Assembly: GCA_900469965.1 (NCBI GenBank)
Contig: UBZP01000002.1
Location: forward strand, 112,124-176,123
Source: Hyphomicrobiales bacterium
Lineage (GTDB): Bacteria > Pseudomonadota > Alphaproteobacteria > Rhizobiales > Rhizobiaceae
Direction: 5' to 3'
DNA length: 64,000 nt
The notes beneath the pieces were generated by a model. The model saw nothing but the letters and a program-made list of their open reading frames with translations. It was not told where the DNA came from and ran no database searches. The position numbers and the translations under genes are program-made. This document shows, piece by piece, positions 17,504 to 27,872 of the stretch. Position 1 is the stretch's first letter; each line of letters opens with the position of its first letter.

Positions 17504-18343
17504 ATGACCGCGCGCATGGACAGGCGGTTCGCCGCACTCGCATCCGAAGGCCGTCCGGCCCTCGTGACCTATTTCATGGGTGGCGATCCGGACTATGCCT
17601 CCTCGCTCGCCATCATGAAGGCGCTGCCGAAGGCCGGGGCCGACGTCATCGAGCTCGGCATGCCGTTCTCCGATCCGATGGCCGACGGACCGGCGATCCA
17701 GCTGGCCGGCCAGCGGTCGCTCAAGGGCGGCCAGACGCTGGCCAAGACGATCCAGATGGCGCGCGATTTCCGTCTGGAGGACGCGGACACGCCGATCGTG
17801 CTGATGGGTTACTACAACCCGATCTACATCTATGGCGTCGACCGCTTCCTCGAAGACGCGCTGGAAGCGGGCATCGACGGCCTGATCGTCGTCGACCTGC
17901 CGCCGGAGATGGACGACGAACTGTGCATCCCGGCACTCCGGCGCGGCATCAACTTCATCCGCCTGGCGACGCCGACGACGGATGCCAAGCGCCTGCCGGC
18001 GGTGCTGGAGAACACCTCCGGCTTCGTCTACTACGTGTCCATGAACGGGATCACCGGCTCTGCGCTTCCCGATCCGTCCGTGATCGGCGGCGCCGTCCGG
18101 CGCATCAAGCAGCACACGGCGCTCCCGGTCTGCGTCGGCTTCGGCGTCAAGACGGCGGAACATGCGCGGGCCATCGGCGCCTCCTCAGACGGCGTGGTCG
18201 TCGGCAGCGCCATCGTCAACCAGATCGCGTCCAGCCTGACGGCAGACGGCGCCGCCACGGAGGCCACCGTTGCCGGCGTCGAGGCGCTGGTGCGCAGCCT
18301 TGCATCCGGCGTGCGCGGCGCCCGGGTTGCGGCGGCGGAATAA
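17504..18343 (+). CDS. trpA: Tryptophan synthase alpha chain
   Basis: This 279-residue TIM barrel has the catalytic Glu in [16 protein letters not shown] and the matching Asp in the same segment. The VDLPPEM and [12 protein letters not shown] motifs are present, along with [10 protein letters not shown]. It cleaves indole-3-glycerol phosphate to indole for TrpB. It starts 2 bases after the trpB stop. accD follows by 37 bases. Confidence 0.96.
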   Translation: MTARMDRRFAALASEGRPALVTYFMGGDPDYASSLAIMKALPKAGADVIELGMPFSDPMADGPAIQLAGQRSLKGGQTLAKTIQMARDFRLEDADTPIVLMGYYNPIYIYGVDRFLEDALEAGIDGLIVVDLPPEMDDELCIPALRRGINFIRLATPTTDAKRLPAVLENTSGFVYYVSMNGITGSALPDPSVIGGAVRRIKQHTALPVCVGFGVKTAEHARAIGASSDGVVVGSAIVNQIASSLTADGAATEATVAGVEALVRSLASGVRGARVAAAE

Positions 18344-18380
18344 ATCCCCACATAGGGGCAAAAATTCAGGAGTAGCTTCA

Positions 18381-19283
18381 GTGAACTGGATCACCAACTA
18401 CGTTCGGCCGAAGATCAATTCGATGCTGGGCCGCAGGGAGGTTCCCGAGAACCTCTGGATCAAGTGCCCTGAGACGGGCGAGATGGTCTTCCATCGCGAC
18501 CTGGAAGAGAACAAGTGGGTCATTCCCGCGTCCGGCTATCACATGAAGATGCCGGCGAAGGCGCGGCTGAAGGACCTGTTCGACGATGGCGCCTACGAGG
18601 CGCTGGCGCAGCCGAAGGTGGCGCAGGATCCGTTGAAGTTCCGCGATTCCAAGAAATACATCGACCGCCTGAAGGACAGCCGCGTCAAGACCGAGCAGGA
18701 GGACACGATCCTCGCCGGCGTCGGCAAGGTGCGCGGCGTCAAGCTGGTCGCGGTCGTGCACGAGTTCGGCTTCATGGGCGGCTCGCTCGGCATGGCCGCC
18801 GGCGAGGCCATCGTCAAGGCCTTCGAGCGCGCCATTTCCGAGAAGTGCCCCCTCGTCATGTTCCCCGCCTCCGGCGGCGCCCGCATGCAGGAAGGCATCC
18901 TCTCGCTGATGCAGCTTCCGCGCACCACCGTGGCCGTCGAGATGCTGAAGGAAGCAGGCCAGCCCTATATCGTGGTGCTGACCAATCCGACCACCGGCGG
19001 CGTGACCGCGTCCTACGCCATGCTCGGCGACATCCACCTGGCCGAACCGGGTGCGGAAATCTGCTTCGCCGGCAAGCGCGTGATCGAGCAGACGATCCGC
19101 GAGAAGCTCCCCGAAGGCTTCCAGACCTCCGAATACCTGCTCGAGCACGGCATGGTCGACATGGTGGTCAAGCGTCACGACATTCCCGATACGCTCGCGC
19201 GGCTTCTTCGCATCCTGACCAAGAAGCCGGTCACCGAAACCACCAAGGCGGCTGGCGTCGTCGCCATTGCCGCCAGCGCCTGA
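18381..19283 (+). CDS. accD: Acetyl-CoA carboxylase, carboxyltransferase beta subunit
   Basis: This 300-residue AccD is identified by [50 protein letters not shown] and [17 protein letters not shown]. It transfers carboxyl from carboxybiotin to acetyl-CoA, making malonyl-CoA for fatty acids. It starts at GTG 18381, with CAGGAG 9-14 bases ahead. Oddly, the usual N-terminal four-cysteine zinc ribbon is not intact: only the first Cys (KCPETGEM) is kept, and the other three positions are Thr, Ile and Ser. This appears to be shared by alphaproteobacterial AccD proteins (from memory). It follows trpA closely, as in many alphaproteobacteria. Confidence 0.95.
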   Translation: MNWITNYVRPKINSMLGRREVPENLWIKCPETGEMVFHRDLEENKWVIPASGYHMKMPAKARLKDLFDDGAYEALAQPKVAQDPLKFRDSKKYIDRLKDSRVKTEQEDTILAGVGKVRGVKLVAVVHEFGFMGGSLGMAAGEAIVKAFERAISEKCPLVMFPASGGARMQEGILSLMQLPRTTVAVEMLKEAGQPYIVVLTNPTTGGVTASYAMLGDIHLAEPGAEICFAGKRVIEQTIREKLPEGFQTSEYLLEHGMVDMVVKRHDIPDTLARLLRILTKKPVTETTKAAGVVAIAASA

Positions 19284-19303
19284 TCCGCGCTGGGGCGGGC
19301 GCT

Positions 19304-20647
19304 ATGGAGGCGGCCGAGACCACCGAGGCGGGGCGGGAGATCGAAAAGCTCCTCGCCCTGCATCCGAAAGGCTTCGATCTTTCGCTGGACCGCATCACGC
19401 GCCTGCTTTCGGCGCTCGGCGATCCCCACAAGCGCCTTCCCCCCGTCATCCATGTCGCCGGTACCAACGGCAAGGGATCGGTCACCGCCTTCAGCCGCGC
19501 GATCCTGGAGGCGGCTGGGCTGTCCGTGCACGTCCACACCTCGCCGCATCTCGTCAACTGGCATGAGCGCTACCGGCTGGGCCGCAAGGGCGGCCACGGC
19601 GCGCTCGTTTCCGATGCGGTGCTCGCCGACGCGGTCCGCCGGGTGGCCGAGGCCAATGGCGGCCAGAAGATCACGGTCTTCGAGATCCTGACGGCCGTCA
19701 CCTTCCTGCTGTTTGCCGAGCATCCGGCCGATGTCGCGATCATCGAGGTCGGCCTCGGCGGTCGCTACGACGCGACCAACGTGATCGACAGGCCGGCGGT
19801 CTCCGTGATCATGCCGATCTCGCTCGATCACCAGTCCTATCTCGGCGACCGGGTGGAACTGATCGCGGCCGAGAAGGCCGGAATCATGAAGAAGGGTGCG
19901 CCGGTGGTCATCGGCCACCAGGAGGAGGAGGCGGCCCGCAACGTTCTGGTGGCGACCGCCGAACGGCTCGCCTGCCCCCACACCGTCTACGGACAGGATT
20001 TCCTGGCCTACGGCGAGTTCGGCCGGATGGTCTACCAGGACGAATTTGGCCTGATGGACCTGCCGCCGCCGAAGCTGCCGGGCCGGCACCAGTATGCCAA
20101 TGCCGCCGCGGCGATCCGGGCGGTCAAGGCGACGGGACTTCCCGTCACCGAGCATGCGTTCGAACGCGGCCTCGTCTCTGTCGAGTGGCCGGGACGCCTG
20201 CAAAGGCTCCACGCCGGTGCGCTTGCGAAGGCTGCCCCGGAATCCTCGGAGATCTGGATCGACGGCGGGCACAATCCCGGCGCGGGCGTGGTGATCGCCG
20301 AAACCATGGCGACCTTCGAGGAACGGGACCCGCGACCGCTGTTCCTGGTCATCGGCATGATCAACACCAAGGACCCCGTCGGCTATTTCGACGCCTTCCG
20401 CGGCATTGCCGAGCGCGTCTTCACGGTGCCGATCCGCGGGTCGGATGCGGGCATTGATCCGGTCGCGCTGGCGAGCGACGCCACCGATGCCGGGATAGAG
20501 GCCGAGCCGGTCTCGTCGGTTGCCGAGGCGCTGCATGCGATCGGCCGCATCGTCGAGGAGGATGCCGTGGCGCCGCGCATCCTGATCGGCGGATCGCTCT
20601 ATCTGGTCGGCGACGTCCTCGCCGACAACGGCACGCCACCGACCTGA
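19304..20647 (+). CDS. folC: Folylpolyglutamate synthase / dihydrofolate synthase
   Basis: This 447-residue Mur-ligase-type enzyme has the ATP loop HVAGTNGKGSVTAF and the folate-family motifs HTSPHLVNWHER and EVGLGGRYDATNV. SLDHQSYLG and EKAGIMKKGAP are also present. It adds glutamate to dihydropteroate and to folates. ATG 19304 begins 20 bases after accD. The reading frame is open far upstream (to 18515), but the upstream part is a shadow of accD. The trp-accD-folC order suggests a shared transcript. Confidence 0.95.
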   Translation: MEAAETTEAGREIEKLLALHPKGFDLSLDRITRLLSALGDPHKRLPPVIHVAGTNGKGSVTAFSRAILEAAGLSVHVHTSPHLVNWHERYRLGRKGGHGALVSDAVLADAVRRVAEANGGQKITVFEILTAVTFLLFAEHPADVAIIEVGLGGRYDATNVIDRPAVSVIMPISLDHQSYLGDRVELIAAEKAGIMKKGAPVVIGHQEEEAARNVLVATAERLACPHTVYGQDFLAYGEFGRMVYQDEFGLMDLPPPKLPGRHQYANAAAAIRAVKATGLPVTEHAFERGLVSVEWPGRLQRLHAGALAKAAPESSEIWIDGGHNPGAGVVIAETMATFEERDPRPLFLVIGMINTKDPVGYFDAFRGIAERVFTVPIRGSDAGIDPVALASDATDAGIEAEPVSSVAEALHAIGRIVEEDAVAPRILIGGSLYLVGDVLADNGTPPT

Positions 20648-20681
20648 ACCGGCCACCTGGCGCATATTTCCTGCGGAAACG

Positions 20682-20707
20682 AAAAAGGCCCGGACGAGCC
20701 GGGCCTT
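20682..20707 (-). terminator. Terminator of trxA (shared gap with folC)
   Basis: 9-bp stem AAGGCCCGG / CCGGGCCTT with loop ACGAG. Read on the minus strand the stem is followed by TTTTTC, so it ends trxA transcription 25 bases after its stop; on the plus strand it may also slow folC transcripts. Confidence 0.8.
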
Positions 20708-20731
20708 GAAGATGGATGTTTGCCGCTGGCC

Positions 20732-21055
20732 TCAGGCCGCCGCGGTCGAAATCCAGGACGACAGCGCCGTCTTCGGGGCCGCGCCGACCTTGATGTCGGC
20801 CACTTCACCGCCCTTGAAGACGGCGAGCGTCGGGATCGAGCGGACGCCGAACTGGGCTGCGAGCTCGGGGTTCTCGTCGATGTTGAGCTTGGCAACCTTC
20901 ACCTTGCCGGCGAGTTCTGCGGAGATTTCCTCCAGCGCAGGCGCAATCATTTTGCACGGGCCGCACCATTCGGCCCAGAAATCAACGACCACCGGCTCGG
21001 CGGAATTGAGGACTTCGGCCTGAAAATTGGAATTATCGACTTTCACGGTAGCCAT
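20732..21055 (-). CDS. trxA: Thioredoxin 1
   Basis: This 107-residue protein has the active site WAEWCGPCK (Cys31 and Cys34) and the cis-Pro segment RSIPTLAVF, both in standard places. It is a cytoplasmic thiol-disulfide reductant. It starts with [11 protein letters not shown] and an AAGGAG site ahead. It is the last gene of the minus-strand block after addA, with a 75-base gap, and ends in a clear terminator. Confidence 0.96.
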   Translation of the reverse strand: MATVKVDNSNFQAEVLNSAEPVVVDFWAEWCGPCKMIAPALEEISAELAGKVKVAKLNIDENPELAAQFGVRSIPTLAVFKGGEVADIKVGAAPKTALSSWISTAAA

Positions 21056-21130
21056 GAGGGGCTGCTCCTTGGCGAATTGAAGTTGGATGTCATGTGATGC
21101 GCGGCGGCGGGCATTTCAATGGCTGGTATC

Positions 21131-24100
21131 TCACTTTGTCGCAAGCTCGGCAAGGCTTCGTGTCATCGCCTCGTCCTCCAGCCAGTAGACCACGGGTGCT
21201 TCGGTATAGACGAGCCCGCAACGGATGATCCGGCCGGGATAGAGCGGGCCGAGCAGCGCGCGGTAGATCGCAAGCTGTGCGACATGCTCGAAGGAAATGT
21301 CTGCCGCCGATGCCGGCGGCTGCCTGTTGGTCTTGAAATCGACGATCTCGACGCTGTCCTTGGTCACGACCATCCGGTCGATCCGGCCGGAGACCGCATA
21401 GTCGGCGCGTCCGAGGACCAGCGTTCCCATGACCTCGACCTCGGCGCGGCTGGACGGCGAGAAGATCTCCGCAAGCGAGCGGTCCTGCATGATCGCGATC
21501 ACGTCGCCGCTCAGGCGGTCCCGCTCGCGGTCCGGCCAGTGACGCACGGCGCGTGCGAGATAGCGCTCCGCCGCGGCCGGTCGATCCGATGCCGGCAGGC
21601 CGGGCAGGACCTGTAGGAGGCGGTGCAGGACCCGGCCACGCTCCAGCGCCCGGCCGGCGCCGGACGGCGCACGCGTCGCAAAGAGCGCCGATCCGACCAT
21701 CAGATCGGCCTCGCCCGTGTCGATCACCGCGGCGGCCCCCGATGGACTGAGCGGCCGCGGCAGCCGGCGTTGCGGCGGCAGCGCCCGGCCGAGCGCCGGC
21801 GGCAGCGGGGCCGCGTCCTCGGCTGCCTCCGCGACCCCCTGGGATGCCGCGCCCGGCGCTGCCGATGCCTCGCGCCAGGTCGCGCCGGGCCAGGTGTCCG
21901 TGCCTGCGGAGAATTGCGTCTCGCTGTAGCGGGTGGTGTCCCCGGAGAGACCCGCCGTGACCATCTCGTGCCATGTGCCGCTGCTCGGCCGTTTGCCGCG
22001 GTAGCCGCAGACGACGAGACGGTCGGCGGCCCGCGTCATCGCCACATAGAGAAGCCGCCGGTACTCCTCCTCGGCCTGGTCGCGGAGACGCTGCGCATCG
22101 CGATCGGTCAGCGCGTTCGCCAGGTCCTTCACCGGAAGCCATGCCGGAAGCCCGGCGGCCTCCTCGCCCACCCCGGCAATCAACCGCAGCTTCGGCATAT
22201 GCGTATGGGTGAAGGGTGCGCCGCCACTGTCGACGAGAAAGACGACCGGGGCCTCCAGGCCCTTGGCGGCATGCACGGTCATGATCCGCACTTCGTTTCG
22301 ACCCTTGTCCTGCTCGCGCTTGACGGTCGGCGCCTCGAGCTCCAGCGTCGAAATGAAGGCCTGCAGGCCGGGCAGGCCGTTTTCCTCCTGCTCCAGGGCG
22401 AAGGAGAGGAACTCGTCGATGATCTCGCCGGCCTCCTGCCCGAGCCGCGCCAGAAATGCGGCTCGCCCGCCGAGAGCGCCGAGAATCCGCGCGTAGAAGT
22501 CGTGGACGGGCAGTTCTCGGGCGCTGGCGACGAAGGTCTCCAGCTGACGCACCACGGCGCCGAGGAAGAGGTCGTCCGGCGCCTGCGCCCGCAGGTGTCG
22601 CCACAGGCTCGTCCGCTCCGGGCGACGGGCCGCAAGCGCCATCAGGGCCTCTTCCGAGAGGCCGAGAAGGGGGCTCTTCAGCAGCGCTGCGAGCGACAGG
22701 TCATCCTCCGGCAGAAGCGCAAAGCGGCCGAGCGCCATGAGATCCTGCACGGCGATATGGCCGGTCAGCACCAGCCGGTCCGCGCCGCCGACGGGAATGT
22801 TGTGCGGCTGTTTCAGCGCGCGGGTCAGTGCATTGACGAAGGCGTCGCGCTTGCGCACCAGCACGATGACGTCGCCGGGGCGCATGGGCCGCGATACGCC
22901 CTTTTCGGTCACGGTCTCGCGCCCGATCCACGCCGCCAGAGTGTCGGCGATGCGTCGTGCCAAGACGTTCACCGGTGCCTTCTCCGGCACCGCGTCGAAC
23001 GGCGCGGTCCAGTCCTCCTCGTCGACGGTGTCCGCAGGCGCGATCACTTCCCATAGGTCGACCGCGCCCGGTTCCTGGCCGCGGTTGGAGGCATGGATGA
23101 CGGCGTCGCCATCGGGCGAAAGCCCGCGTGCGTGATCGGCAATCGAGAACACGCGGTCGACGGCAGAAAGCACGTCGCGGGTGGAACGGAAGGACAGCAG
23201 CAGCCGGATCGACCGGAACAGCGCATCGGCGTCGCCCGCCCGGCGCGCTGCCCTGCGCCCCTCCTGGGCGAAGCGCTCCGGCCGCGCTCCCTGGAAGGAA
23301 TAGATCGACTGCTTCTCGTCGCCGACGGCGAAGACGGTGCGGTTCGCCCCGCGCGCCGAGGCGCCGGCGAAGAACTCGCCGGTCAGCGCGCCGACGATTT
23401 CCCATTGCCTGGGGCTCGTGTCCTGGGCTTCGTCGACGAGCACGTGGTCGATCCCCTGGTCCAGCTTGTAGTGGATCCAGGCACCGACGTCGCTGCGGGT
23501 CAGAAGGGTGGCGGCACGCTCGATCAGGTCTTCGAAATCGAGCAGGCTGCGTCCGCGCTTGAGGTCCTCATAGTCGCCGATCAGCCGTTCCGCGATCACG
23601 AGGGCCGCGCGGGTGGCCTCGAACATGCGGAAGCGGCTGAGACGGTCGGTACAGGCGACGACGTGCGCCTGCAGGCCGACGAAGAACGGTTCGAATTCCG
23701 GGTCCTGGTCCTTTACCTTCTTGGACAGGAAGGCGCGGTCGAGGCTGGCCGGCTTTCCGCCGCCATTGAAGAATAGATCGCAGAGCGCCTGCCTGCGGGC
23801 GCCCGCCGTCGGTAGTTCCGGCAGGGCGGCCAGGTCGGCCGCACTCGCCTTGACCGTATCGCTGCCGAGCTCGAGCGCGGTGTCGAGGTAGCGGCGGAAA
23901 ATGCCCTGGTCGAAGCCGGGCGGCGGCCAGAATGCTTCGACGAGACTGTCGGCATCGTCCGCCGGCTCGAAACCCAGCCGTTCGCGCAGCAGGACGGCGC
24001 TGCCGCCATGGGCCGCCGCCTCCTCGATGAAGGCGCGAAGGACGCTGCGATTGGCGACGATGTCCTCGACCAGCCGGTCGAGGCCGGTGTCGTCGGCGAT

Positions 24101-24688
24101 CTCGAGCACCGTCGCAAACGCCTCCGCGAGTGCAACGTCGTCCTCCGCCGCAGTCGCGGTCAGGAGCGAACGACGGGCGTCGGCAAGCAGCACGGCGGCG
24201 GCACGGTCGTCGAGCACGGCGAAATGGCCGGCGACGTTCGCCTCCAGCGGAAACTGGTGCAGCAGCGCCTCGCAGAAGGCATGGATCGTCTGGATCTTGA
24301 GCCCGCCCGGCGTCTCCAGGGCCCGTGCGAACAGGCGGCGTGCCTCCTCAAGCTTCAAGCGGTCGGGCGCGGTGCCTTCGATCTGCTCGACGCGGCGGGA
24401 GAGTTCGTCATCCGGCAGCACCGCCCATTCGGCCAGCCGCTCGAACACGCGGTTCGACATCTCGGACGCGGCGGCCTTGGTGTAGGTCAGGCACAGGATG
24501 GCCGACGGCCGGCACCCGGCGAGCAGGAGCCGGATCACGCGCTGGGTCAGAACGTGCGTCTTTCCAGAGCCGGCATTGGCGGAGACCCATGCCGATCCGG
24601 CGGGATCGGACGCCGCCGCCTGCATGCGGCTCGTCCAGCCGAGCCAGGCACCGGGATCGTCTGCGGGCGGCCGCTCTGCCTCAAGCAT
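21131..24688 (-). CDS. addA: Double-strand break repair helicase AddA
   Basis: This 1185-residue protein is a UvrD-type helicase with a C-terminal nuclease. Walker A is at about 37-44 (SANAGSGKT). The Walker B region VDEAQDTSPRQW and the motif VGDEKQSIYSFQGA follow. Motif V is in TVHAAKGLEAPVVFLVD and motif VI is VAMTRAADRLVV. The C-terminal PD-(D/E)xK nuclease has SGRIDRMV and IVDFKTNRQ. With AddB it resects DNA ends for RecA loading. ATG 24688 is preceded by AAGGAG and overlaps the addB end by 8 bases. An in-frame upstream ATG at 24787 is within addB and unlikely. Confidence 0.94.
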   Translation of the reverse strand: MLEAERPPADDPGAWLGWTSRMQAAASDPAGSAWVSANAGSGKTHVLTQRVIRLLLAGCRPSAILCLTYTKAAASEMSNRVFERLAEWAVLPDDELSRRVEQIEGTAPDRLKLEEARRLFARALETPGGLKIQTIHAFCEALLHQFPLEANVAGHFAVLDDRAAAVLLADARRSLLTATAAEDDVALAEAFATVLEIADDTGLDRLVEDIVANRSVLRAFIEEAAAHGGSAVLLRERLGFEPADDADSLVEAFWPPPGFDQGIFRRYLDTALELGSDTVKASAADLAALPELPTAGARRQALCDLFFNGGGKPASLDRAFLSKKVKDQDPEFEPFFVGLQAHVVACTDRLSRFRMFEATRAALVIAERLIGDYEDLKRGRSLLDFEDLIERAATLLTRSDVGAWIHYKLDQGIDHVLVDEAQDTSPRQWEIVGALTGEFFAGASARGANRTVFAVGDEKQSIYSFQGARPERFAQEGRRAARRAGDADALFRSIRLLLSFRSTRDVLSAVDRVFSIADHARGLSPDGDAVIHASNRGQEPGAVDLWEVIAPADTVDEEDWTAPFDAVPEKAPVNVLARRIADTLAAWIGRETVTEKGVSRPMRPGDVIVLVRKRDAFVNALTRALKQPHNIPVGGADRLVLTGHIAVQDLMALGRFALLPEDDLSLAALLKSPLLGLSEEALMALAARRPERTSLWRHLRAQAPDDLFLGAVVRQLETFVASARELPVHDFYARILGALGGRAAFLARLGQEAGEIIDEFLSFALEQEENGLPGLQAFISTLELEAPTVKREQDKGRNEVRIMTVHAAKGLEAPVVFLVDSGGAPFTHTHMPKLRLIAGVGEEAAGLPAWLPVKDLANALTDRDAQRLRDQAEEEYRRLLYVAMTRAADRLVVCGYRGKRPSSGTWHEMVTAGLSGDTTRYSETQFSAGTDTWPGATWREASAAPGAASQGVAEAAEDAAPLPPALGRALPPQRRLPRPLSPSGAAAVIDTGEADLMVGSALFATRAPSGAGRALERGRVLHRLLQVLPGLPASDRPAAAERYLARAVRHWPDRERDRLSGDVIAIMQDRSLAEIFSPSSRAEVEVMGTLVLGRADYAVSGRIDRMVVTKDSVEIVDFKTNRQPPASAADISFEHVAQLAIYRALLGPLYPGRIIRCGLVYTEAPVVYWLEDEAMTRSLAELATK

Positions 24689-27600
24689 CCTCTTCTCCTT
24701 CGGAACCTTCGGCCGTCGACCACTCAGCCACGCGCGCCAGATGGTCGTACTCGCCGCCGAACTCCCGTTCCGCCTCCGGAATGACACGCGAGGCGAAGCC
24801 GTAATGGCCCGAGAGCAATTGTGTCAGGAGTTTCTCCAGCTGGCCGAGTGCTTCGTCGGCAAGGTCCTCCGCGGATTTCGGCTGCCGATCCTTCGTCAGC
24901 CTCGCGTGCTCGTTGTTGACGATCTCGTGGTCGAAGCGGTCGCCCGGCTTGAGGCGGACATAGGCCAGATCGCCGGGCGGCGTGGATGGCAGGCCCTTGA
25001 AGGCCCCGCGCTTGAGGGCCGCCGCCTCCAGCGACAGTTGCGGGTCGAGGAGCGCGCGGGCGATCCGCAGCGAGGGCGAGCTGCCGGTCTTGTAGTCGAT
25101 CAGGTCGGCGCGGCCGTCGCTGCGCAGGTCGATCCGGTCCGCCACGCCGGTGAGCCGCATGCCGGCAATCCCGAGCTCGAGCGAGGCGGGCACTTCCGTC
25201 ACCGATTTATCGATCTCCTGCCGACGCTTGCCGTCCCAGGCGAGGAAGGCGCTCGCGACCGCCTGGAACCGCGGGCGCCAGACCGCATCGATATGCAGAG
25301 GCAGCGCCATCCGGTCGAACTCCTCCGCCGTGATTTTGCGCATCAGCACGGCATCGTCGCCGTCGACGGCTCGTTCACGCACGTAGCGGTCGACGATGCG
25401 GTGATAGAGCGTGCCGCGCTCGGCGGCACCGGGATCGACGTTGAACGGCGCGATCGGATGGAGACGCAGGATACGCCGTGCATAGATGGCATAGGGATCC
25501 CGGCGCAGCCGCCCGACCTCGCTGAAGGAATAGCTCTTCGGCTGCAAGTCGGCTGGCGGCCTCGGCTCGGGCCGCCTGGCCACCTGTTGCCTCTGGCGCC
25601 GGTCCAGCGCCGCCGTCCAGTGCAGGAGGTCCGCGCCCCTTTTCCTCAGGTTCCGGGCCAGCGAAGGACCGCCGACCGCCAGAAGGCGCTGCAGCCAACG
25701 CGATGCGACCGTCGGCGAGGTGCCGCTGCGCATCGCCCGCGTGAGGACTAGGTTGCGTGCCATGCAGGCCATCTGGAAGTCGTGCGCCAGCTGGCCGATG
25801 CGGCGCTCGGGCGGCTCGAGCCCGATGCTGGCCTTCATGGCGCGCGACAGAAACGCGTCATTGGTCGTCTGCCCCGGCCAAGTGCCTTCGTTCAGACCGC
25901 CGATGACGATGGTATCGACGCTCTGCAGGCGCGATTCGAGGGCGCCGAAGACGAAGACGCGGGGATGGCGCATGGAGCGCGGCTTCACCGATTCGCTGGC
26001 GCTGATCGCCTCCAGCGCATCGCACCACTGCGGGCCGTCCGCCTCGAGCTGGCCCTCGGCCTCGATCACGCCCTTGAGAAGCGAGGCCAGCCCATCGCCC
26101 GCCTCGCCGGACCAGAGGCCGCTGAGATTGCCGTTCTCGTCGATCGCGACGGCTTCCAGCGCCCGGCCGGTCCGTTCGGCCCATTCCGAGATCGGCAGCG
26201 CCGTGGTGAGGCGCCGTCCGGTGCGGGCGTGGCGCAGCAGAGCGCCGGCGAGAGGCTCCACCGCGGCAGCGATCCGCCGGGCCAGGTCGCGCGCGCCGGA
26301 CATGGCATCGTCGGTGACGGCGCTGCGCCATTCGGGCGGCTTGCGGTCGGCCGCATGGCGCTGGATCGCGTCATCGAGGAGGGGTTCGAGAGCGGCGATG
26401 TCGGCCTCGGCCGTGCCGCCGCGCAACGCCACGAGCTCCAGCGCCGTTGCCGCGTCGCGCATTCGGTCGGCCGGAAGGCCGAAGCGGGACAGCGGATGCT
26501 TCAGGAGGGCGACGAGCGCGACCGGATCGCCCGGCCGCAATGTCGCCTCCAGCAGCAGCCGGGTGAGGGTGCCCTGGGCGGTGGAAAGCAGCAGCGTGCC
26601 GGCGGTGTCGTCGGCCTCGATGCCGAAGCGGGCCAGTTCCGTGACGACACGGCGGGCAAGCTTCCGGTCCGGCGTGATCAGCGCGGCCTGTGCCTCCTCG
26701 CTCTCCTCCAGCGCCAGCCTGAGGGCGATCGCGATCGCTGTCGCTTCCTCGCGCTCGTTTGCCGCCTCGACCAGGCGGACGCCCTCGAAAGCTCCGTCCG
26801 GTGCTTCGCCCTGGGCGTGCCGCTGCTGCTCCCAGCCTGCCGTGGCATGAACCGGCAACAGCGCCCGGGACAAAAGCTCCGCCCGCGCCGCCAACGCGGT
26901 CTCCGGTGTCCCAAGCGGAACGACCATCTTCCGCTCGAGCCCGAGCCGCTGCAGCAATCGGCTGAGACCGTATTGTGGGTGGCTGCGGTTCGACGCCTCG
27001 CGCGAGGGCTCGCCGGAGAGCGGATCGTGCGTGACCAGCCGCCAGTCTTCCTCCGACATCGAAAAGTCGAGCCCGGGCAGCACGATGGCGCCGTCCGGCA
27101 TCGCGGCAACCGCCTCGATCAGCCGCGCTGTAGCGGGGATGGACCCGGTGGAACCGGCAATCACCACCGGCCCGGACGGCGGCGCATCGCGGTAGCGGTC
27201 CGCTTCCGCCTGCAGCGTCGCATTGCGGCGGATCGCCGGAGAGGAGCGATTGAGCTCTTCGAGTCGCGCCGGCCAGTAGTCGCTGGCGATCTTGAGGAAT
27301 GCCAGCGTCAGCTGCCACCATTGCGCGTGATCGGCCGCTTCGATGGTATCGAGTGCGGCCCAGTCGCACTCCTCCGTTTCCATCGCGTCGATCAGTTCGG
27401 CGAGCGCGCGGGCAAGCCAGATCGCATCGGCCGGGCTTGCAGGCGCGACCAGCGGGCTCTCGGCGTGAACGGCGGTGATGGCGGCCGGCAGGCTGTTGCG
27501 CCAGGCGAGCACGAGCCGCGCGAGTTCCAGAAGGCGTGCCGGGCCGGAAAGCGGCTCCGCCATGTCGAGGGCGGCCGGTGCCGTCTCGTCGAAGAAGCCG

Positions 27601-27872
27601 CTGTCATCATCGGTTTCGCCGAGCGGGCGGATGACCGGCAGGATGGCGGAACGGCCGCCGAGAAGATCGACAAATTCCGATCGCAGCGTTCGCGCCGAAC
27701 GCCGGGTCGGCACGTAGATCGTCATGTCCGCCAGCGACAGCGGGTCGTCGGCGTCGTGGCGGAAACCGGGGATGACCGTGCCGTCGCAGATCTTCTGCGC
27801 CAGCGTCTTCAGGAACGGCAGGCCCGGGTGTATTGAGAACACGTTGGGGGCGCCGGCCCGCCGCGCGTTCAT
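24681..27872 (-). CDS. addB: Double-strand break repair protein AddB
   Basis: This 1063-residue protein is a partner of AddA. The helicase-like N-terminal half begins NVFSIHPGLPFLKTLAQ. It lacks a canonical Walker A loop there (no GxxGxGKT), as known for alphaproteobacterial AddB. The C-terminal nuclease is clear: TGVADRIDLRSDGRADLIDYKTG (Asp, Asp, Lys of PD-(D/E)xK). It starts at ATG 27872, sharing ATGA with the upstream gene's stop, and ends overlapping addA. This tight packing points to coupled translation of addB and addA. Confidence 0.93.
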   Translation of the reverse strand: MNARRAGAPNVFSIHPGLPFLKTLAQKICDGTVIPGFRHDADDPLSLADMTIYVPTRRSARTLRSEFVDLLGGRSAILPVIRPLGETDDDSGFFDETAPAALDMAEPLSGPARLLELARLVLAWRNSLPAAITAVHAESPLVAPASPADAIWLARALAELIDAMETEECDWAALDTIEAADHAQWWQLTLAFLKIASDYWPARLEELNRSSPAIRRNATLQAEADRYRDAPPSGPVVIAGSTGSIPATARLIEAVAAMPDGAIVLPGLDFSMSEEDWRLVTHDPLSGEPSREASNRSHPQYGLSRLLQRLGLERKMVVPLGTPETALAARAELLSRALLPVHATAGWEQQRHAQGEAPDGAFEGVRLVEAANEREEATAIAIALRLALEESEEAQAALITPDRKLARRVVTELARFGIEADDTAGTLLLSTAQGTLTRLLLEATLRPGDPVALVALLKHPLSRFGLPADRMRDAATALELVALRGGTAEADIAALEPLLDDAIQRHAADRKPPEWRSAVTDDAMSGARDLARRIAAAVEPLAGALLRHARTGRRLTTALPISEWAERTGRALEAVAIDENGNLSGLWSGEAGDGLASLLKGVIEAEGQLEADGPQWCDALEAISASESVKPRSMRHPRVFVFGALESRLQSVDTIVIGGLNEGTWPGQTTNDAFLSRAMKASIGLEPPERRIGQLAHDFQMACMARNLVLTRAMRSGTSPTVASRWLQRLLAVGGPSLARNLRKRGADLLHWTAALDRRQRQQVARRPEPRPPADLQPKSYSFSEVGRLRRDPYAIYARRILRLHPIAPFNVDPGAAERGTLYHRIVDRYVRERAVDGDDAVLMRKITAEEFDRMALPLHIDAVWRPRFQAVASAFLAWDGKRRQEIDKSVTEVPASLELGIAGMRLTGVADRIDLRSDGRADLIDYKTGSSPSLRIARALLDPQLSLEAAALKRGAFKGLPSTPPGDLAYVRLKPGDRFDHEIVNNEHARLTKDRQPKSAEDLADEALGQLEKLLTQLLSGHYGFASRVIPEAEREFGGEYDHLARVAEWSTAEGSEGEEDA

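Noticed and set aside
18344..18380. CCCC/GGGG stem between trpA and accD as a terminator
   Set aside because: Only a 4-bp stem with AAAAATT, too weak, and the gene spacing is only 37 bases.
18515..19303. Open frame extending folC upstream
   Set aside because: This part overlaps accD and has Arg-rich shadow composition; ATG 19304 gives the normal FolC start.
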